Shown in pieces: positions 10,220 to 18,757 of a stretch of 64,000 nt of DNA. The notes beneath the pieces are model-generated. The model had not been told where the DNA came from. It worked only from the letters and a program-made list of their open reading frames with translations, and made no database searches. This stretch comes from JABDJZ01 sp047619685 (GTDB lineage: Bacteria > Bacteroidota > Rhodothermia > Rhodothermales > UBA10348), in NCBI GenBank assembly GCA_047619685.1, contig JBLHLC010000017.1, positions 1 through 64,000 of the forward strand, given 5' to 3'. A program made the position numbers and the translations under genes. Within the stretch, counting starts at the first letter, position 1. Every line of letters begins with the position of its first letter.

Positions 10220-10257
10220 TCACCCGCCCCCGGGCTGGCAGAACCCCAAAGTCGGGC

Positions 10258-12933
10258 CTAGGCTGCAGCTCCCGCTCCTGTCACAATGCCGTCCGGAGTC
10301 TCTCCCTCCGTGCCTTCTGGCGGTGCCAGCGTTTCGAAGGTCAGGCCTGAGCCGTCCTCACCAACGTCGATCCGAATGGTCTGGCCAAGCTGGATCCATC
10401 CGCCCAGCAGTTCCTCGGCCAGTTTGTTGGTGACCTCCCGCTGGATCACCCGTTTGAGAGGCCTGGCTCCGAATACCGGATCGAAGCCCTTGTCTCCAAG
10501 CCAGACCCTGGCCGCGAGAGTGGCCTCCAGTTCAATGCCAGCGCTTTCGCGCGCCAGGCTCCGAACGTGGTCAAACTGAAGGTCTACAATACGGCCGATT
10601 GCCTTGCGACTCAGCGGATGGAACACGACTGTCTCGTCGATCCGGTTAAGAAACTCAGGCCGCAGCCTGGTTTTGAGGAGTCCCATCACTTCTTCCCGCA
10701 GCATTTCCTCGGTCGCGGGGGTGAGGTCTCCATCCAACGCGTCGATCCGCTCGCGAATAACATCTGACCCCAGGTTGGAGGTCATGATGACGATGGTATT
10801 GGTGAAGTCCACCGTCCGCCCGCGGTTATCCGTAAGGCGCCCATCATCCAGCACCTGGAGCAGGACATTGAACACTTCCGGGTGCGCCTTTTCGATTTCG
10901 TCGAGCAAGACGATGGCGTATGGCCGGCGTCTTACCTGCTCGGTCAACTGACCCCCGTCTTCGAAACCCACATATCCGGGAGGTGCACCTACCAATCGGC
11001 TCACGGTGTGGCGCTCCTGGTACTCGCTCATGTCGATGCGGATGAGTGCGCGTTCATCGTTGAACAGAAAGTCAGCCAGGGCCTTGGCAAGTTCGGTCTT
11101 ACCGACGCCCGTCGTACCCAGGAAGATGAATGAGCCGATTGGGCGGCTCTGTTCCTGGAGCCCGGCACGGCCACGTCGAACCGCGTTGGAAACGGCAGCA
11201 ATGGCCTCTGGCTGGCCGATTACGCGTTGATCCAACTCTTCTTCCATGCGGAGGAGCTTTGCCCGCTCACTCTCCAGCATTCTGGTGACCGGGATTCCTG
11301 TCCACTTTGAAACGACCGCGGCGATGTCCTCGGAATCGATTTCTTCCTTCAGCAGGGCACCGTTCTTCTGAATCACAGACAGACGATTCTTGGCCTCTTG
11401 AACGGATCGTTCAAGCTCGGGAATACGTCCGTAGCGGATCTCGGCCACTTCGCCGTATTTCCCCTGCCTCTCCAGGGTCTCTGCCTCCAGGCGTGCTTCT
11501 TCGATGTCTTCCTTGGAAGCACTGAGATCCATAATCAGATCCTTCTCCTGCTTCCAGCGCGCCCGAAGCGCGGTCCGCTGCTCTTCGAGGTCGGCAAGCT
11601 GCTCACCGAGACTTGAAAGCTTCGACTGGTCTTTCTCTCTCTTGACGGCTTCGCGTTCTATTTCCAGCTGTCTGATGAGCCGTTCCAGTTGATCCAACTC
11701 CTCCGGCATGGAATCAATTTCGATGCGAAGCCGGGAGGAGGCCTCATCGATCAGGTCAATGGCCTTGTCCGGGAGAAAACGGTCGGTGATGTAGCGGCTG
11801 GACAACTGTGCCGCTGCGACGAGCGCTCCATCGGTGATCCGGATGCCGTGGTGGACCTCGTAACGCTCCTTGATTCCCCTGAGGATCGAGATGGTGTCTT
11901 CGACCGAGGGCTCCGGAACAACAACAGTCTGGAAGCGGCGGGCCAGGGCCTTGTCCTTCTCCAGGTACTTGCGGTACTCGTCCAGGGTGGTGGCACCGAT
12001 AGCGCGCAGCTCTCCGCGGGCCAGGGCAGGCTTCAGGATGTTGGCAGCGTCCATGGCGCCCTCAGAGGCACCGGCACCCACCAGCGTATGGATCTCGTCG
12101 ATGAACAACACGATCTGCCCATCGGCATCCGTCACCTCCTTGATCACAGCCTTGAGGCGATCCTCGAACTCACCACGGAACTTGGCGCCCGCAATGAGCG
12201 CGCCCATGTCCAGGGCCAGAATCTTCTTGTTCTTCAGGCCATCCGGAACGTCTTCCTGCACGATGCGAATGGCAATGCCTTCGGCGATTGCAGTTTTGCC
12301 CACACCAGGCTCGCCGATAAGGACCGGGTTATTCTTGGTGCGCCGGGTGAGGATCTGCAGGACACGCCGGATTTCATCGTCACGCCCGATGACCGGGTCA
12401 ATCTTGCCCTTTCTGGCAAGCTCGTTGAGGTCCCGGGTGTATCGTTCGAGTGCCGCGTAACGACTCTCCGCATTCGGGTCCGTGACACTTTGGCCGCCCC
12501 GGACCTCTTTGAGAACGGCGAGAATGCGCTCCTTGTCTACATTCTGGCTTCGGAGAGCCTCGCCGGTACCCTCGGTAGCGGCGGCAAGGGCAATGAGGAC
12601 ATGCTCACTGGCGACGTAGTCATCCTTCAGCAGTTCTGCTTCGGCCAGCGCCCGATCGAAGAGCTTTTTGGCATCCTTGCCCACATACTGGCCCGTGACG
12701 CTGGATCCGGTGACGACGGGAAGCTTTTCGAGGGCCTGCTGCGTCTTGTTCAGTAGCAGGTCGCGGTTGGCACCGAGCTTCTCCAGGACAGAGGGCACAA
12801 CACCCCCCTCATCGTGCATGAATGCATGCAACAGATGTGGAGGCTCAAGACCCTGATGGTTCAGCGACTGGGCCAATTCCACCGCTTTCTGGACGGTTTC
12901 CTGGGCTTTGGTAGTAAACTTCTGCAGGTTCAT
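10258..12933 (-). CDS. clpB: ATP-dependent disaggregase ClpB
   Basis: ClpB rescues aggregated proteins with the DnaK system by threading them through a hexameric AAA+ ring. At 891 residues it is slightly longer than the usual 860 or so. It has the N-terminal Clp repeat domain (FTTKAQETVQKAVELAQ), AAA+ domain 1 with Walker A GEPGVGKTA and Walker B LFIDEIHTLVG, the coiled-coil middle domain that separates ClpB from ClpA and ClpC (about residues 410-530), and AAA+ domain 2 with GTTGVGKTE and VVLLDEIEKAHP-like LLDEIEKAHP. It ends in an acidic, Gly/Ala-rich tail. The ATG at 12933 gives the standard MNLQKFT N-terminus. It converges with the kinase gene 38 bp away. Confidence 0.98.
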   Translation of the reverse strand: MNLQKFTTKAQETVQKAVELAQSLNHQGLEPPHLLHAFMHDEGGVVPSVLEKLGANRDLLLNKTQQALEKLPVVTGSSVTGQYVGKDAKKLFDRALAEAELLKDDYVASEHVLIALAAATEGTGEALRSQNVDKERILAVLKEVRGGQSVTDPNAESRYAALERYTRDLNELARKGKIDPVIGRDDEIRRVLQILTRRTKNNPVLIGEPGVGKTAIAEGIAIRIVQEDVPDGLKNKKILALDMGALIAGAKFRGEFEDRLKAVIKEVTDADGQIVLFIDEIHTLVGAGASEGAMDAANILKPALARGELRAIGATTLDEYRKYLEKDKALARRFQTVVVPEPSVEDTISILRGIKERYEVHHGIRITDGALVAAAQLSSRYITDRFLPDKAIDLIDEASSRLRIEIDSMPEELDQLERLIRQLEIEREAVKREKDQSKLSSLGEQLADLEEQRTALRARWKQEKDLIMDLSASKEDIEEARLEAETLERQGKYGEVAEIRYGRIPELERSVQEAKNRLSVIQKNGALLKEEIDSEDIAAVVSKWTGIPVTRMLESERAKLLRMEEELDQRVIGQPEAIAAVSNAVRRGRAGLQEQSRPIGSFIFLGTTGVGKTELAKALADFLFNDERALIRIDMSEYQERHTVSRLVGAPPGYVGFEDGGQLTEQVRRRPYAIVLLDEIEKAHPEVFNVLLQVLDDGRLTDNRGRTVDFTNTIVIMTSNLGSDVIRERIDALDGDLTPATEEMLREEVMGLLKTRLRPEFLNRIDETVVFHPLSRKAIGRIVDLQFDHVRSLARESAGIELEATLAARVWLGDKGFDPVFGARPLKRVIQREVTNKLAEELLGGWIQLGQTIRIDVGEDGSGLTFETLAPPEGTEGETPDGIVTGAGAAA

Positions 12934-12973
12934 GGGTAGGGCGCCGGTCGGTCAAAATGTCAGGTAGCAACAA

Positions 12974-13002
12974 CAAAGTTACGCTGCCTGAAGACTGTCC
13001 AA
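12974..13002 (-). promoter_or_regulatory. Putative Bacteroidota-type promoter of clpB
   Basis: On the minus strand TTG (13002-13000) is followed after 18 bp by TAACTTTG (12981-12974), an exact match to the TAnnTTTG -7 consensus of Bacteroidota sigma-ABfr promoters, 40 bp upstream of the clpB ATG. No CIRCE element is visible. Confidence 0.5.
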
Positions 13003-13050
13003 CGCCGTGCCAAACCCGGGTCGCCTGCCTGGCTGTCAGTCTGAAGCCGC

Positions 13051-14232
13051 CTACTTATTGGCCGGTTCGGGCTCATCCGCCCCACCGTGCTCGTGGTCAG
13101 CCGATTCCTCGTGATCGTCTTCTGCGCCCGGCAGAGCTTCCATTGTTGCATCGTCCGCTGCCTCAGCGCCTGCGGCTGCCAGACCCAGGTCCACAATGTG
13201 CATGGACGCGAGTCGAACGACACCGGTACCGTTGAGCCGGAGGCCAACCCGGCCCACGTCGTAAGCTGCTCCGTGGCCGTGTACGACCAACTTGGTGTCT
13301 ACGTAGGAGCGGAAATGCGCGCCATCAACCACCACTCGAATATCTCGCCAATCGGATCCGTCGAAGGCTTCGGTTGCCTCGACGATGAGATCCGATTTCT
13401 CTGTCCGTCCCAAGCGAATCGTAGTCGAGGCAAGAGCGGTGAAGCCGAATGAGGCGTCCTCCGTCACATGGTGCGCCACATAGACAGTACCGTCAAAGTC
13501 GGAAACGTCTATCGACAGGTCCGCCTGAAGGCGGTCTACATCACCCGGAAGCACAAAGAGGGATGGACTGGATACGGAGAACTCAAACACGTCTCCGCGC
13601 TCGCCACCGTCTACTATACTCGATTTAAGATCGTCTGCCGAACCTTCCAAAAAGACGGCGTCCTGTTTCCAGGCTGCGGCACGAGCAGGGGTCCACAACC
13701 ATCCATCGCTGGTTGTCGCTATTCCTGTTTCCGGGTTTGATTCCGAAATCACCGGGGCGGAAGGACGTGTCTCAACGGCCTCGACGCCAACCCCGTACCT
13801 GTATACCAGTTCGGCCCCGTGCGTTGCCGTCCAGGCAAGAAGGCTCAGGCTGGCTGCGCCAATCAGGAACAGCCCGACGCGCATCGCTCCCTTCTGAGCC
13901 AGGGGCGTGAACGACAGTCCGGAACGAACGACGCCATATCCGCAGAACAGCCACATGGTCCATTTCCCCAGATCCGCGTGTTCGGTCAAGAGGGCGTTGG
14001 CCCGGGCCGGAAGGAAAACTGAATCTGCCGCCAGGGTGCCCGAGTACCACGTGGCAAGCGTCGCGAGAGCCCCTACGGCGTACAGCCAATTGGCTCCATT
14101 TCTCCAGCCCCCTTTGTCTCTCGCCAGAATCCCTACCAGGTCAAATCCCGCAGCTGCAAAGAGCAGCGCAATCGGGAAGTGCATGATCAGCGGGTGTGCG
14201 TTTGGGGCCCAATCGGGCAGAAAGGTCGGCAT
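13051..14232 (-). CDS. DUF2231 membrane protein with C-terminal lectin-like domain
   Basis: Function unknown. From the ATG at 14232 (MPTFLPDWAPNAHPLIMHFP) the protein has 393 residues. The N-terminal half is a DUF2231-type membrane domain with about four helices and conserved histidines (HPLIMHFPIALLF, TEHADLGKWTMW, ATHGAELVYRYG); such domains resemble small heme or copper membrane proteins. The C-terminal half is beta-rich and resembles LamG or 3-keto-disaccharide hydrolase-type jelly rolls (DIRVVVDGAHFRSYVDTKLV, VGLRLNGTG). It ends in an acidic, His-rich tail (about the last 30 residues; DDHEESADHEHGG) that could bind metal. An upstream in-frame start at 14280 would add 16 residues but precedes a less natural N-terminus. 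A role in carbohydrate-linked or cytochrome-linked membrane chemistry is possible, not shown. Confidence 0.75.
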   Translation of the reverse strand: MPTFLPDWAPNAHPLIMHFPIALLFAAAGFDLVGILARDKGGWRNGANWLYAVGALATLATWYSGTLAADSVFLPARANALLTEHADLGKWTMWLFCGYGVVRSGLSFTPLAQKGAMRVGLFLIGAASLSLLAWTATHGAELVYRYGVGVEAVETRPSAPVISESNPETGIATTSDGWLWTPARAAAWKQDAVFLEGSADDLKSSIVDGGERGDVFEFSVSSPSLFVLPGDVDRLQADLSIDVSDFDGTVYVAHHVTEDASFGFTALASTTIRLGRTEKSDLIVEATEAFDGSDWRDIRVVVDGAHFRSYVDTKLVVHGHGAAYDVGRVGLRLNGTGVVRLASMHIVDLGLAAAGAEAADDATMEALPGAEDDHEESADHEHGGADEPEPANK

Positions 14233-14404
14233 CAGAATCTTATTTGGTGGGTGAACCCTTTTACCGCGCCTGGAGAGCAAAGTTACTCCCTGCCCATCTG
14301 TTTCCGGTTCTTGTTGGAGTTTGGGTGGAAACCCAGGGCCGCCGCAACATAACCGAAACCCTGGCGAGGATCACGGGTTGCGCCAGGCCGTTTATCCAAA
14401 CACT

Positions 14405-14698
14405 ATGTCGCACGCAGAAGAGAGTGGGCGCACGCCCAAGGACGATTGGTGGGATCGCTTTCAGGCTCTCCTAGATGACCAGAACACCTGGCCCACGTCC
14501 TACAAGTTCAAGTTCATCGCGCCGGCTGCACGTATTGACGAATTAAAAGCCGTTTTCGGGCAAATCGAACTTGTTGTTCGAGAGTCGCGGAAGGGCACCT
14601 ACATGTCGGTCACCGCGGTGATGACGATGCATTCAAGCGACGAGGTCGTGGCCATGTACCACGCGGCTGGGAATGTCGAGGGCGTAATCGCGCTCTAG
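14405..14698 (+). CDS. DUF493 family protein (YbeD-like)
   Basis: A 97-residue cytoplasmic protein of the DUF493/YbeD family, an ACT-like alpha/beta fold of uncertain role. The match runs through WWDRFQALLDDQNTWP, YKFKFIAP, VRESRKGTYMSVT and the closing HAAGNVEGVIAL. The ATG at 14405 (MSHAEES) is preferred because upstream in-frame sequence is not protein-like. The TAG at 14696-14698 overlaps the TAG of a minus-strand relic, whose stop occupies 14697-14695. Confidence 0.88.
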   Translation: MSHAEESGRTPKDDWWDRFQALLDDQNTWPTSYKFKFIAPAARIDELKAVFGQIELVVRESRKGTYMSVTAVMTMHSSDEVVAMYHAAGNVEGVIAL

Positions 14699-15064
14699 GA
14701 GGCTTTGTATACGTTCAGCGGCCGCAGAAGGGTGCGCGCCACTTGTTCAACAGCCTCTTGGTCAGGAGTACGTGTCCAAATGGCTGCCGGCGCGGGGTCC
14801 GGGATCGTAACCAGACTTGTCTTTCTCCTTGGCCTCGGGTGCCACCTTGATTTCCTTCGCGGAGATGGCTCCCATGCTGGTGTATGCGGCCGCGACAAAG
14901 GGAGAGCGGTCACCCACAGAGCCCCTGGTCAGGTCGAGGATATACGCCTCTTCTTGCCGTTCCCGTTCAGAGCGTTCGTCGTCCTTACGCTGCTGATCGC
15001 GCCGACTCTGACGGTCAATGGGCTGTACCCGTCGCTCTGTGGTATGTAGTGGTTCGATACGCAT
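14695..15064 (-). pseudogene. Probable frameshifted small gene, function unknown
   Basis: Two minus-strand frames look coding in complementary halves. From the ATG at 15064 the first reads MRIEPLHTTERRVQPIDR, a charged Arg/Glu-rich stretch, then ILDLTRGSVGDRSPFVAAAY and KVAPEAKEKDK; it then loses protein character. Near 14825 the neighbouring frame takes over with SLVTIPDPAPAAIWTRTP and DQEAVEQVARTLLRPL, ending at a TAG (14697-14695) that overlaps the convergent DUF493 stop. Joined by a single shift, the product would be about 120 residues with no family I recognise. It may be a decayed gene, a real programmed shift or a sequencing error. The stretch 15065-15228 shows nothing further. Confidence 0.4.
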
Positions 15065-15228
15065 GGATTTCCGGCATCCTGTACGGTATCGGCGCCTGAA
15101 GGAGAGACCTTAAGCAGCCACATAAAATACTTTCCTGGACGCCCTCCAACGCAGTTCCAGGTAGCAGGCTATTGCCAAAGGAGGACAGGCCGCCTATTCT
15201 CGAAGCGCCGACTAAACACTCCAACCCC

Positions 15229-16485
15229 ATGCGTACCCTCCTACTCGCCGTTCTGACTTGCCTGACCGCTTCGGCGGCCCTGGCCCAGGCCACCGTCATC
15301 GATGCCGCCAGGGTATTCGACGGCGAAACCATGCATTCCAATTGGCGCGTGGTCGTCGAGGATGGATTCATCGTGGCATCCGGCGCACGTTCGTCAATCG
15401 CCGTACCAAGCGGTGCCGTCACAGTGGACCTTGGAAGTGCCACGCTGTTGCCGGGTCTGATCGAAGGGCACTCGCACGTCTTGTTGCATCCGTACAACGA
15501 GACTTCGTGGAACGATCAGGTGCTGAAGGAGAGCAGGGCAGAGCGCGTGGCGCGGGCGGTTGTCCACGTAGAGGCCTCCCTCATGGCTGGCTTCACCACG
15601 ATGCGTGACCTTGGTTCGGAGGGGGCGGATTATGCGGACGTGGGTATTCGGACGGCCATCAGGAAGGGTGTCATCCCAGGCCCACAACTCCTGGTTGCCG
15701 GGAAAGCGATAGTGGCTACCGGCAGCTATGGTCCAAATGGGTTTCATCCTGATTTCGACGTCCCCCTGGGGGCGGAGACGGCAGACGGCGTGGACCTCAT
15801 AAGGGTCACCCGAGATCAGATAGGAAACGGCGTGGACCTGATCAAGGTGTACGCGGACTACCGATGGGGACCCCAAGGACAGGCGCGGCCGACATTTTCT
15901 ATAGCCGAGCTGGAAAGTATAGTTGAGACCGCCGCCAGCAGCGGTCGGCCTGTCGTTGCCCATGCCTCGACTGAGGAGGGGATGCGGCGCGCCATCCTCG
16001 CGGGGATCGAGACCATCGAACACGGTGATGGGGGCACACCGGAGATCTTTGCGCTGATGGCCGCGCACGGTGTCGTCTGGTATCCAACGCTGGCGGCGGG
16101 AGAGTCCATCAGGTCCTACGGCGGCTGGATAAAAGGCGAAGGAGCCGAGCCAGCCAGGTTCACGGCCAAGAAGGCCGCCATGGCCGCCGCCATGGCCGCC
16201 GGCGTCGAGATCGGGATGGGCGGCGACGTGGGAGTCTTTACCCACGGACTGAACGCACTCGAAATGGAGCTCATGGTCGAGTACGGAATGACTCCCACCG
16301 CCGTGCTGCGGGCCACGACATCCCTGAATGCGCGCACCTTTCACCTTGACGATCGCGGGAGTGTCGCCCCGGGTCTGCGTGCGGACCTCGTGGCTGTTTC
16401 GGGTGACCCGAGCAAGGATATTTCGGCCGTGCGGGACGTGACCTGGGTCATGAAGGCCGGCCGCGTTGTGCGAGACGCGCCCTGA
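15229..16485 (+). CDS. Secreted metal-dependent amidohydrolase (imidazolonepropionase/prolidase-like)
   Basis: A 418-residue enzyme with a signal peptide (MRTLLLAVLTCLTASAALAQ), so likely periplasmic. It has the amidohydrolase TIM-barrel signature: HSH metal ligands in GLIEGHSHVLLHPY, a carboxylatable lysine in GVDLIKVYADYRW, and the histidines of PVVAHASTEEGM and TIEHGDGG, then MGGDVGVFTHG for the last aspartate. Relatives with these signals include Xaa-Pro dipeptidases and imidazolonepropionase-like hydrolases that cut peptides or N-acyl compounds; the substrate cannot be told. The ATG at 15229 is chosen because it opens the signal peptide. A related but broken paralogue lies at 28802-29621. 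The next gene follows after 17 bp, suggesting an operon. Confidence 0.88.
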   Translation: MRTLLLAVLTCLTASAALAQATVIDAARVFDGETMHSNWRVVVEDGFIVASGARSSIAVPSGAVTVDLGSATLLPGLIEGHSHVLLHPYNETSWNDQVLKESRAERVARAVVHVEASLMAGFTTMRDLGSEGADYADVGIRTAIRKGVIPGPQLLVAGKAIVATGSYGPNGFHPDFDVPLGAETADGVDLIRVTRDQIGNGVDLIKVYADYRWGPQGQARPTFSIAELESIVETAASSGRPVVAHASTEEGMRRAILAGIETIEHGDGGTPEIFALMAAHGVVWYPTLAAGESIRSYGGWIKGEGAEPARFTAKKAAMAAAMAAGVEIGMGGDVGVFTHGLNALEMELMVEYGMTPTAVLRATTSLNARTFHLDDRGSVAPGLRADLVAVSGDPSKDISAVRDVTWVMKAGRVVRDAP

Positions 16486-16502
16486 ATAAAACCGTCGGTA
16501 TT

Positions 16503-18149
16503 TTGAGGAAATTTCTGTTGTGTGTCCTGTGGCTGCTTTTCGCGGTGCCCGCGGCAGGACAAACAAACGGGGTGCTGCAGATCGACGATGGGATCCACAG
16601 ATTCCTGGTCCGACAACACCTTGCCGGTCGTCTCCCGGGGGCCCACCTGTCTCACCAGCCGCTGTCAGCTGCAGACGGTCAGGCCTACCTGGACTCGCTG
16701 CAGATTATCAGACGCGACCTCAGCGAAACGGACAGGATTCTGCTGGACCGTTTCCGCCGTGTGATTCCGGGACCGGGCGTAGCCACGGTCAAGGCCCGGA
16801 TCCCGAGGGTATACACGAATGGTCACGACCTTATCGGCGCTTCGTCTGAAGACTGGTCGATCTCCGTCAACCCCCTGTCAGTAGGGTCCTACGGCAAAGG
16901 AAAAAGGACGGCGGGCGAGGGGGTCGACACGCGGCCGACGGTTTGGCAGAACACCAGGGGACTGCACGTTGCCGGGACGGTTGGGCCTTGGTTCTTCTTC
17001 GAAGGCCGGTTTACGGAAAACTCGAAACGCTCGGTGAAGGTCGATTTTGCGGGGGGGTCGGCGCCCCGGCTCGGATACGTTCAGGCTGAGACCAACAGCT
17101 ACACCTGGATGGATGCCGTCGGCGTCGTGGGCGTCCGGAGCAAGTACCTTGAGGCCCGTTTCGGACGGGATCGGTATCGGTGGGGGAACGGGCTCTCGAG
17201 TCCATTCCTGTCCAACTTCGCGCCCGCTTATGACCATGTGCTCTTGAAGGCGCGACTCTGGCGCTTCGAGTACACCAGTCTGTTCTCGGCCTACAGTTCC
17301 TCGGTCCCTTCAGGGTCCCGGATCCGGCGGCGCAAGTACGGTTCCTCCCATCGCCTGGCAGTCCACCTGCCCGGGAAACTGGAGGTAAGCATATTCGAAA
17401 CGGTGGTGTTTGCAACAGATTCGCTGGAAGTACGGGAGCGATTCGATCTGTCGTACGCCAACCCGGTTATTTTCCTTCGGGCGGTCGAGCGCGATCGCGG
17501 CAGTCCAGACAATGTGCTCTTGGGTGCTAGCGTGGCCTGGCGGCCGTTGAAGGGCACGCGTGTCTTCGTGGAACTGCTCATGGACGAGTTCAGGTCTGAC
17601 TTCGTGGGCAAAGCATGGTGGGCCAACAAGTGGGTCTGGAACTACGGCCTGCAGGTCGCGGACTTTCCTGTGTCCGGGCTCACGGTTCGTCTGGAAGCCG
17701 CCCGACTCCGGCCGTTTATATACCAGCACGGCGGTGAGATCAACGCGTATGTGCATTTCGGGGACATCCTGGGCCATCCGGCCGGTGCGAACGCATGGGA
17801 CTACACCGTCGCGGTAGACTATCAGGCTTCCCCCCGGCTGCGGTTTTCGACACAAACCGCCATCACGCGGAGGGGCCGAAACGCCAACGGCATCAACTAT
17901 GGCAGTGACCCGCTGGCGGATTACTACGCCGGCCGCAACGGAGATTTTGGCCACACCATCCTCCAGGGCGTGCGTCAAACGCAGATCCTTTCCGAGTCGT
18001 TTGTCAGCTACGAAGTGCTCCCGACGCTCTTCGCCGATCTGGCAGTGCGTCTAGAGTCCCTGGACGATGCGGAGCGTGGGTTGGACCGATGGGTCACGCC
18101 GTTCATCCAATTGCGGTGGGGAGTGCCATTTCCCTCCGTGCGCTGGTAG
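16503..18149 (+). CDS. Capsule assembly Wzi-like outer-membrane protein
   Basis: A 548-residue protein starting at TTG 16503 with a clear signal peptide (MRKFLLCVLWLLFAVPAAGQ). The rest alternates short amphipathic strands with many Trp, Tyr and Arg residues (ARFGRDRYRWGNGLSSPF, WWANKWVWNYGLQVADF, YTVAVDYQASPRLRFSTQ), and the chain ends in WGVPFPSVRW with an aromatic last residue, as outer-membrane beta barrels do. Order and length fit the Bacteroidota Wzi-like capsule assembly family, which in Escherichia coli holds capsular polysaccharide at the surface. No capsule genes are adjacent, so the specific role is an inference. The start rests on the signal peptide; no ATG is in frame nearby. Confidence 0.7.
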   Translation: MRKFLLCVLWLLFAVPAAGQTNGVLQIDDGIHRFLVRQHLAGRLPGAHLSHQPLSAADGQAYLDSLQIIRRDLSETDRILLDRFRRVIPGPGVATVKARIPRVYTNGHDLIGASSEDWSISVNPLSVGSYGKGKRTAGEGVDTRPTVWQNTRGLHVAGTVGPWFFFEGRFTENSKRSVKVDFAGGSAPRLGYVQAETNSYTWMDAVGVVGVRSKYLEARFGRDRYRWGNGLSSPFLSNFAPAYDHVLLKARLWRFEYTSLFSAYSSSVPSGSRIRRRKYGSSHRLAVHLPGKLEVSIFETVVFATDSLEVRERFDLSYANPVIFLRAVERDRGSPDNVLLGASVAWRPLKGTRVFVELLMDEFRSDFVGKAWWANKWVWNYGLQVADFPVSGLTVRLEAARLRPFIYQHGGEINAYVHFGDILGHPAGANAWDYTVAVDYQASPRLRFSTQTAITRRGRNANGINYGSDPLADYYAGRNGDFGHTILQGVRQTQILSESFVSYEVLPTLFADLAVRLESLDDAERGLDRWVTPFIQLRWGVPFPSVRW

Positions 18150-18176
18150 GAGTCCACGGCCCACGGCCGGGCGGCC

Positions 18177-18692
18177 TCAGTTAGCGGTTCCCGCCCTGAG
18201 GTCTTCGTTGAGCAATTTGCCCCATGTCTTGTCGAAGGCGTGGACTTGCTGGGCAGGCCCAAGGGAATCCACAATCGGCCGACCTTCGTTTGACCATTTG
18301 AAGATGGAACCCTCCAGATTCGAGATGTCGGCAAAGCCAGACTCCAGGAGGCGTTCCACTACTCTTGAGGAGCGGTAGCCTACAGAGCAGTAGGCGACGA
18401 TGGGCGTATTCCGGTCCAGCGACAGCAACTCGGGAAACGAGACGGCGTCCGGGTCCACGCGGATGGCACCGGCCAGATGGCTCACGGCAAACTCCTCTGG
18501 CGTACGCACATCAAGGATGACAGGGCGTGCGGCCGTAGAGTCGGCGAGGCGAACCGAAAGTGAGTCGGTCGAAATCTGATTGACGGACGGAAACGAACTT
18601 CGCACCATCGCCTGAACGGCAGACCATTCCAAATTCTGAGAACATCCTGAACTGGTTACGGCTGCCAGGATCACGGCGAGGCCATAAAACAA
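18177..18692 (-). CDS. Rhodanese-domain lipoprotein
   Basis: A single rhodanese domain with the active-site loop AYCSVGYRSS (cysteine in C-x-x-G-x-R), preceded by DVRTPEEFAVSHLAGAI. Rhodaneses carry sulfur on that cysteine or act as redox or phosphatase-like modules. The N-terminus (GLAVILAAVTSSGCSQ) reads as a lipoprotein signal with a lipobox cysteine, so the protein is probably membrane anchored on the envelope side. No ATG is available; the TTG at 18692 or an internal GTG at about 18674 would both give a short signal, while extending to 18872 would add sequence antisense to, or overlapping, tonB. The TTG sits in the T-tract of the tonB terminator, which makes the start and the expression uncertain. 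Confidence 0.75.
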   Translation of the reverse strand: MFYGLAVILAAVTSSGCSQNLEWSAVQAMVRSSFPSVNQISTDSLSVRLADSTAARPVILDVRTPEEFAVSHLAGAIRVDPDAVSFPELLSLDRNTPIVAYCSVGYRSSRVVERLLESGFADISNLEGSIFKWSNEGRPIVDSLGPAQQVHAFDKTWGKLLNEDLRAGTAN

Positions 18693-18722
18693 GCCGGGCT
18701 CCGACGATAACCGTCGGAGCCC
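18684..18722 (-). terminator. Rho-independent terminator after tonB
   Basis: On the minus strand a perfect 10-bp stem (GGGCTCCGAC paired with GTCGGAGCCC, 18722-18713 and 18705-18696) with a 7-nt loop is followed by GGCTTGTTTTAT. It lies 36 bp past the tonB stop and runs into the likely start of the rhodanese gene. Confidence 0.8.
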
Positions 18723-18757
18723 GCGCCTGAAAAAACTCGTCGTCGAAGACGCTCTGA

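Noticed and set aside
11689..12756. 355-residue open frame on the plus strand opposite clpB
   Set aside because: It lies entirely antisense to conserved ClpB coding sequence and resembles no protein.
15394..16566. 390-residue open frame opposite the amidohydrolase
   Set aside because: Antisense to conserved metal-site motifs; no signal peptide or domain.
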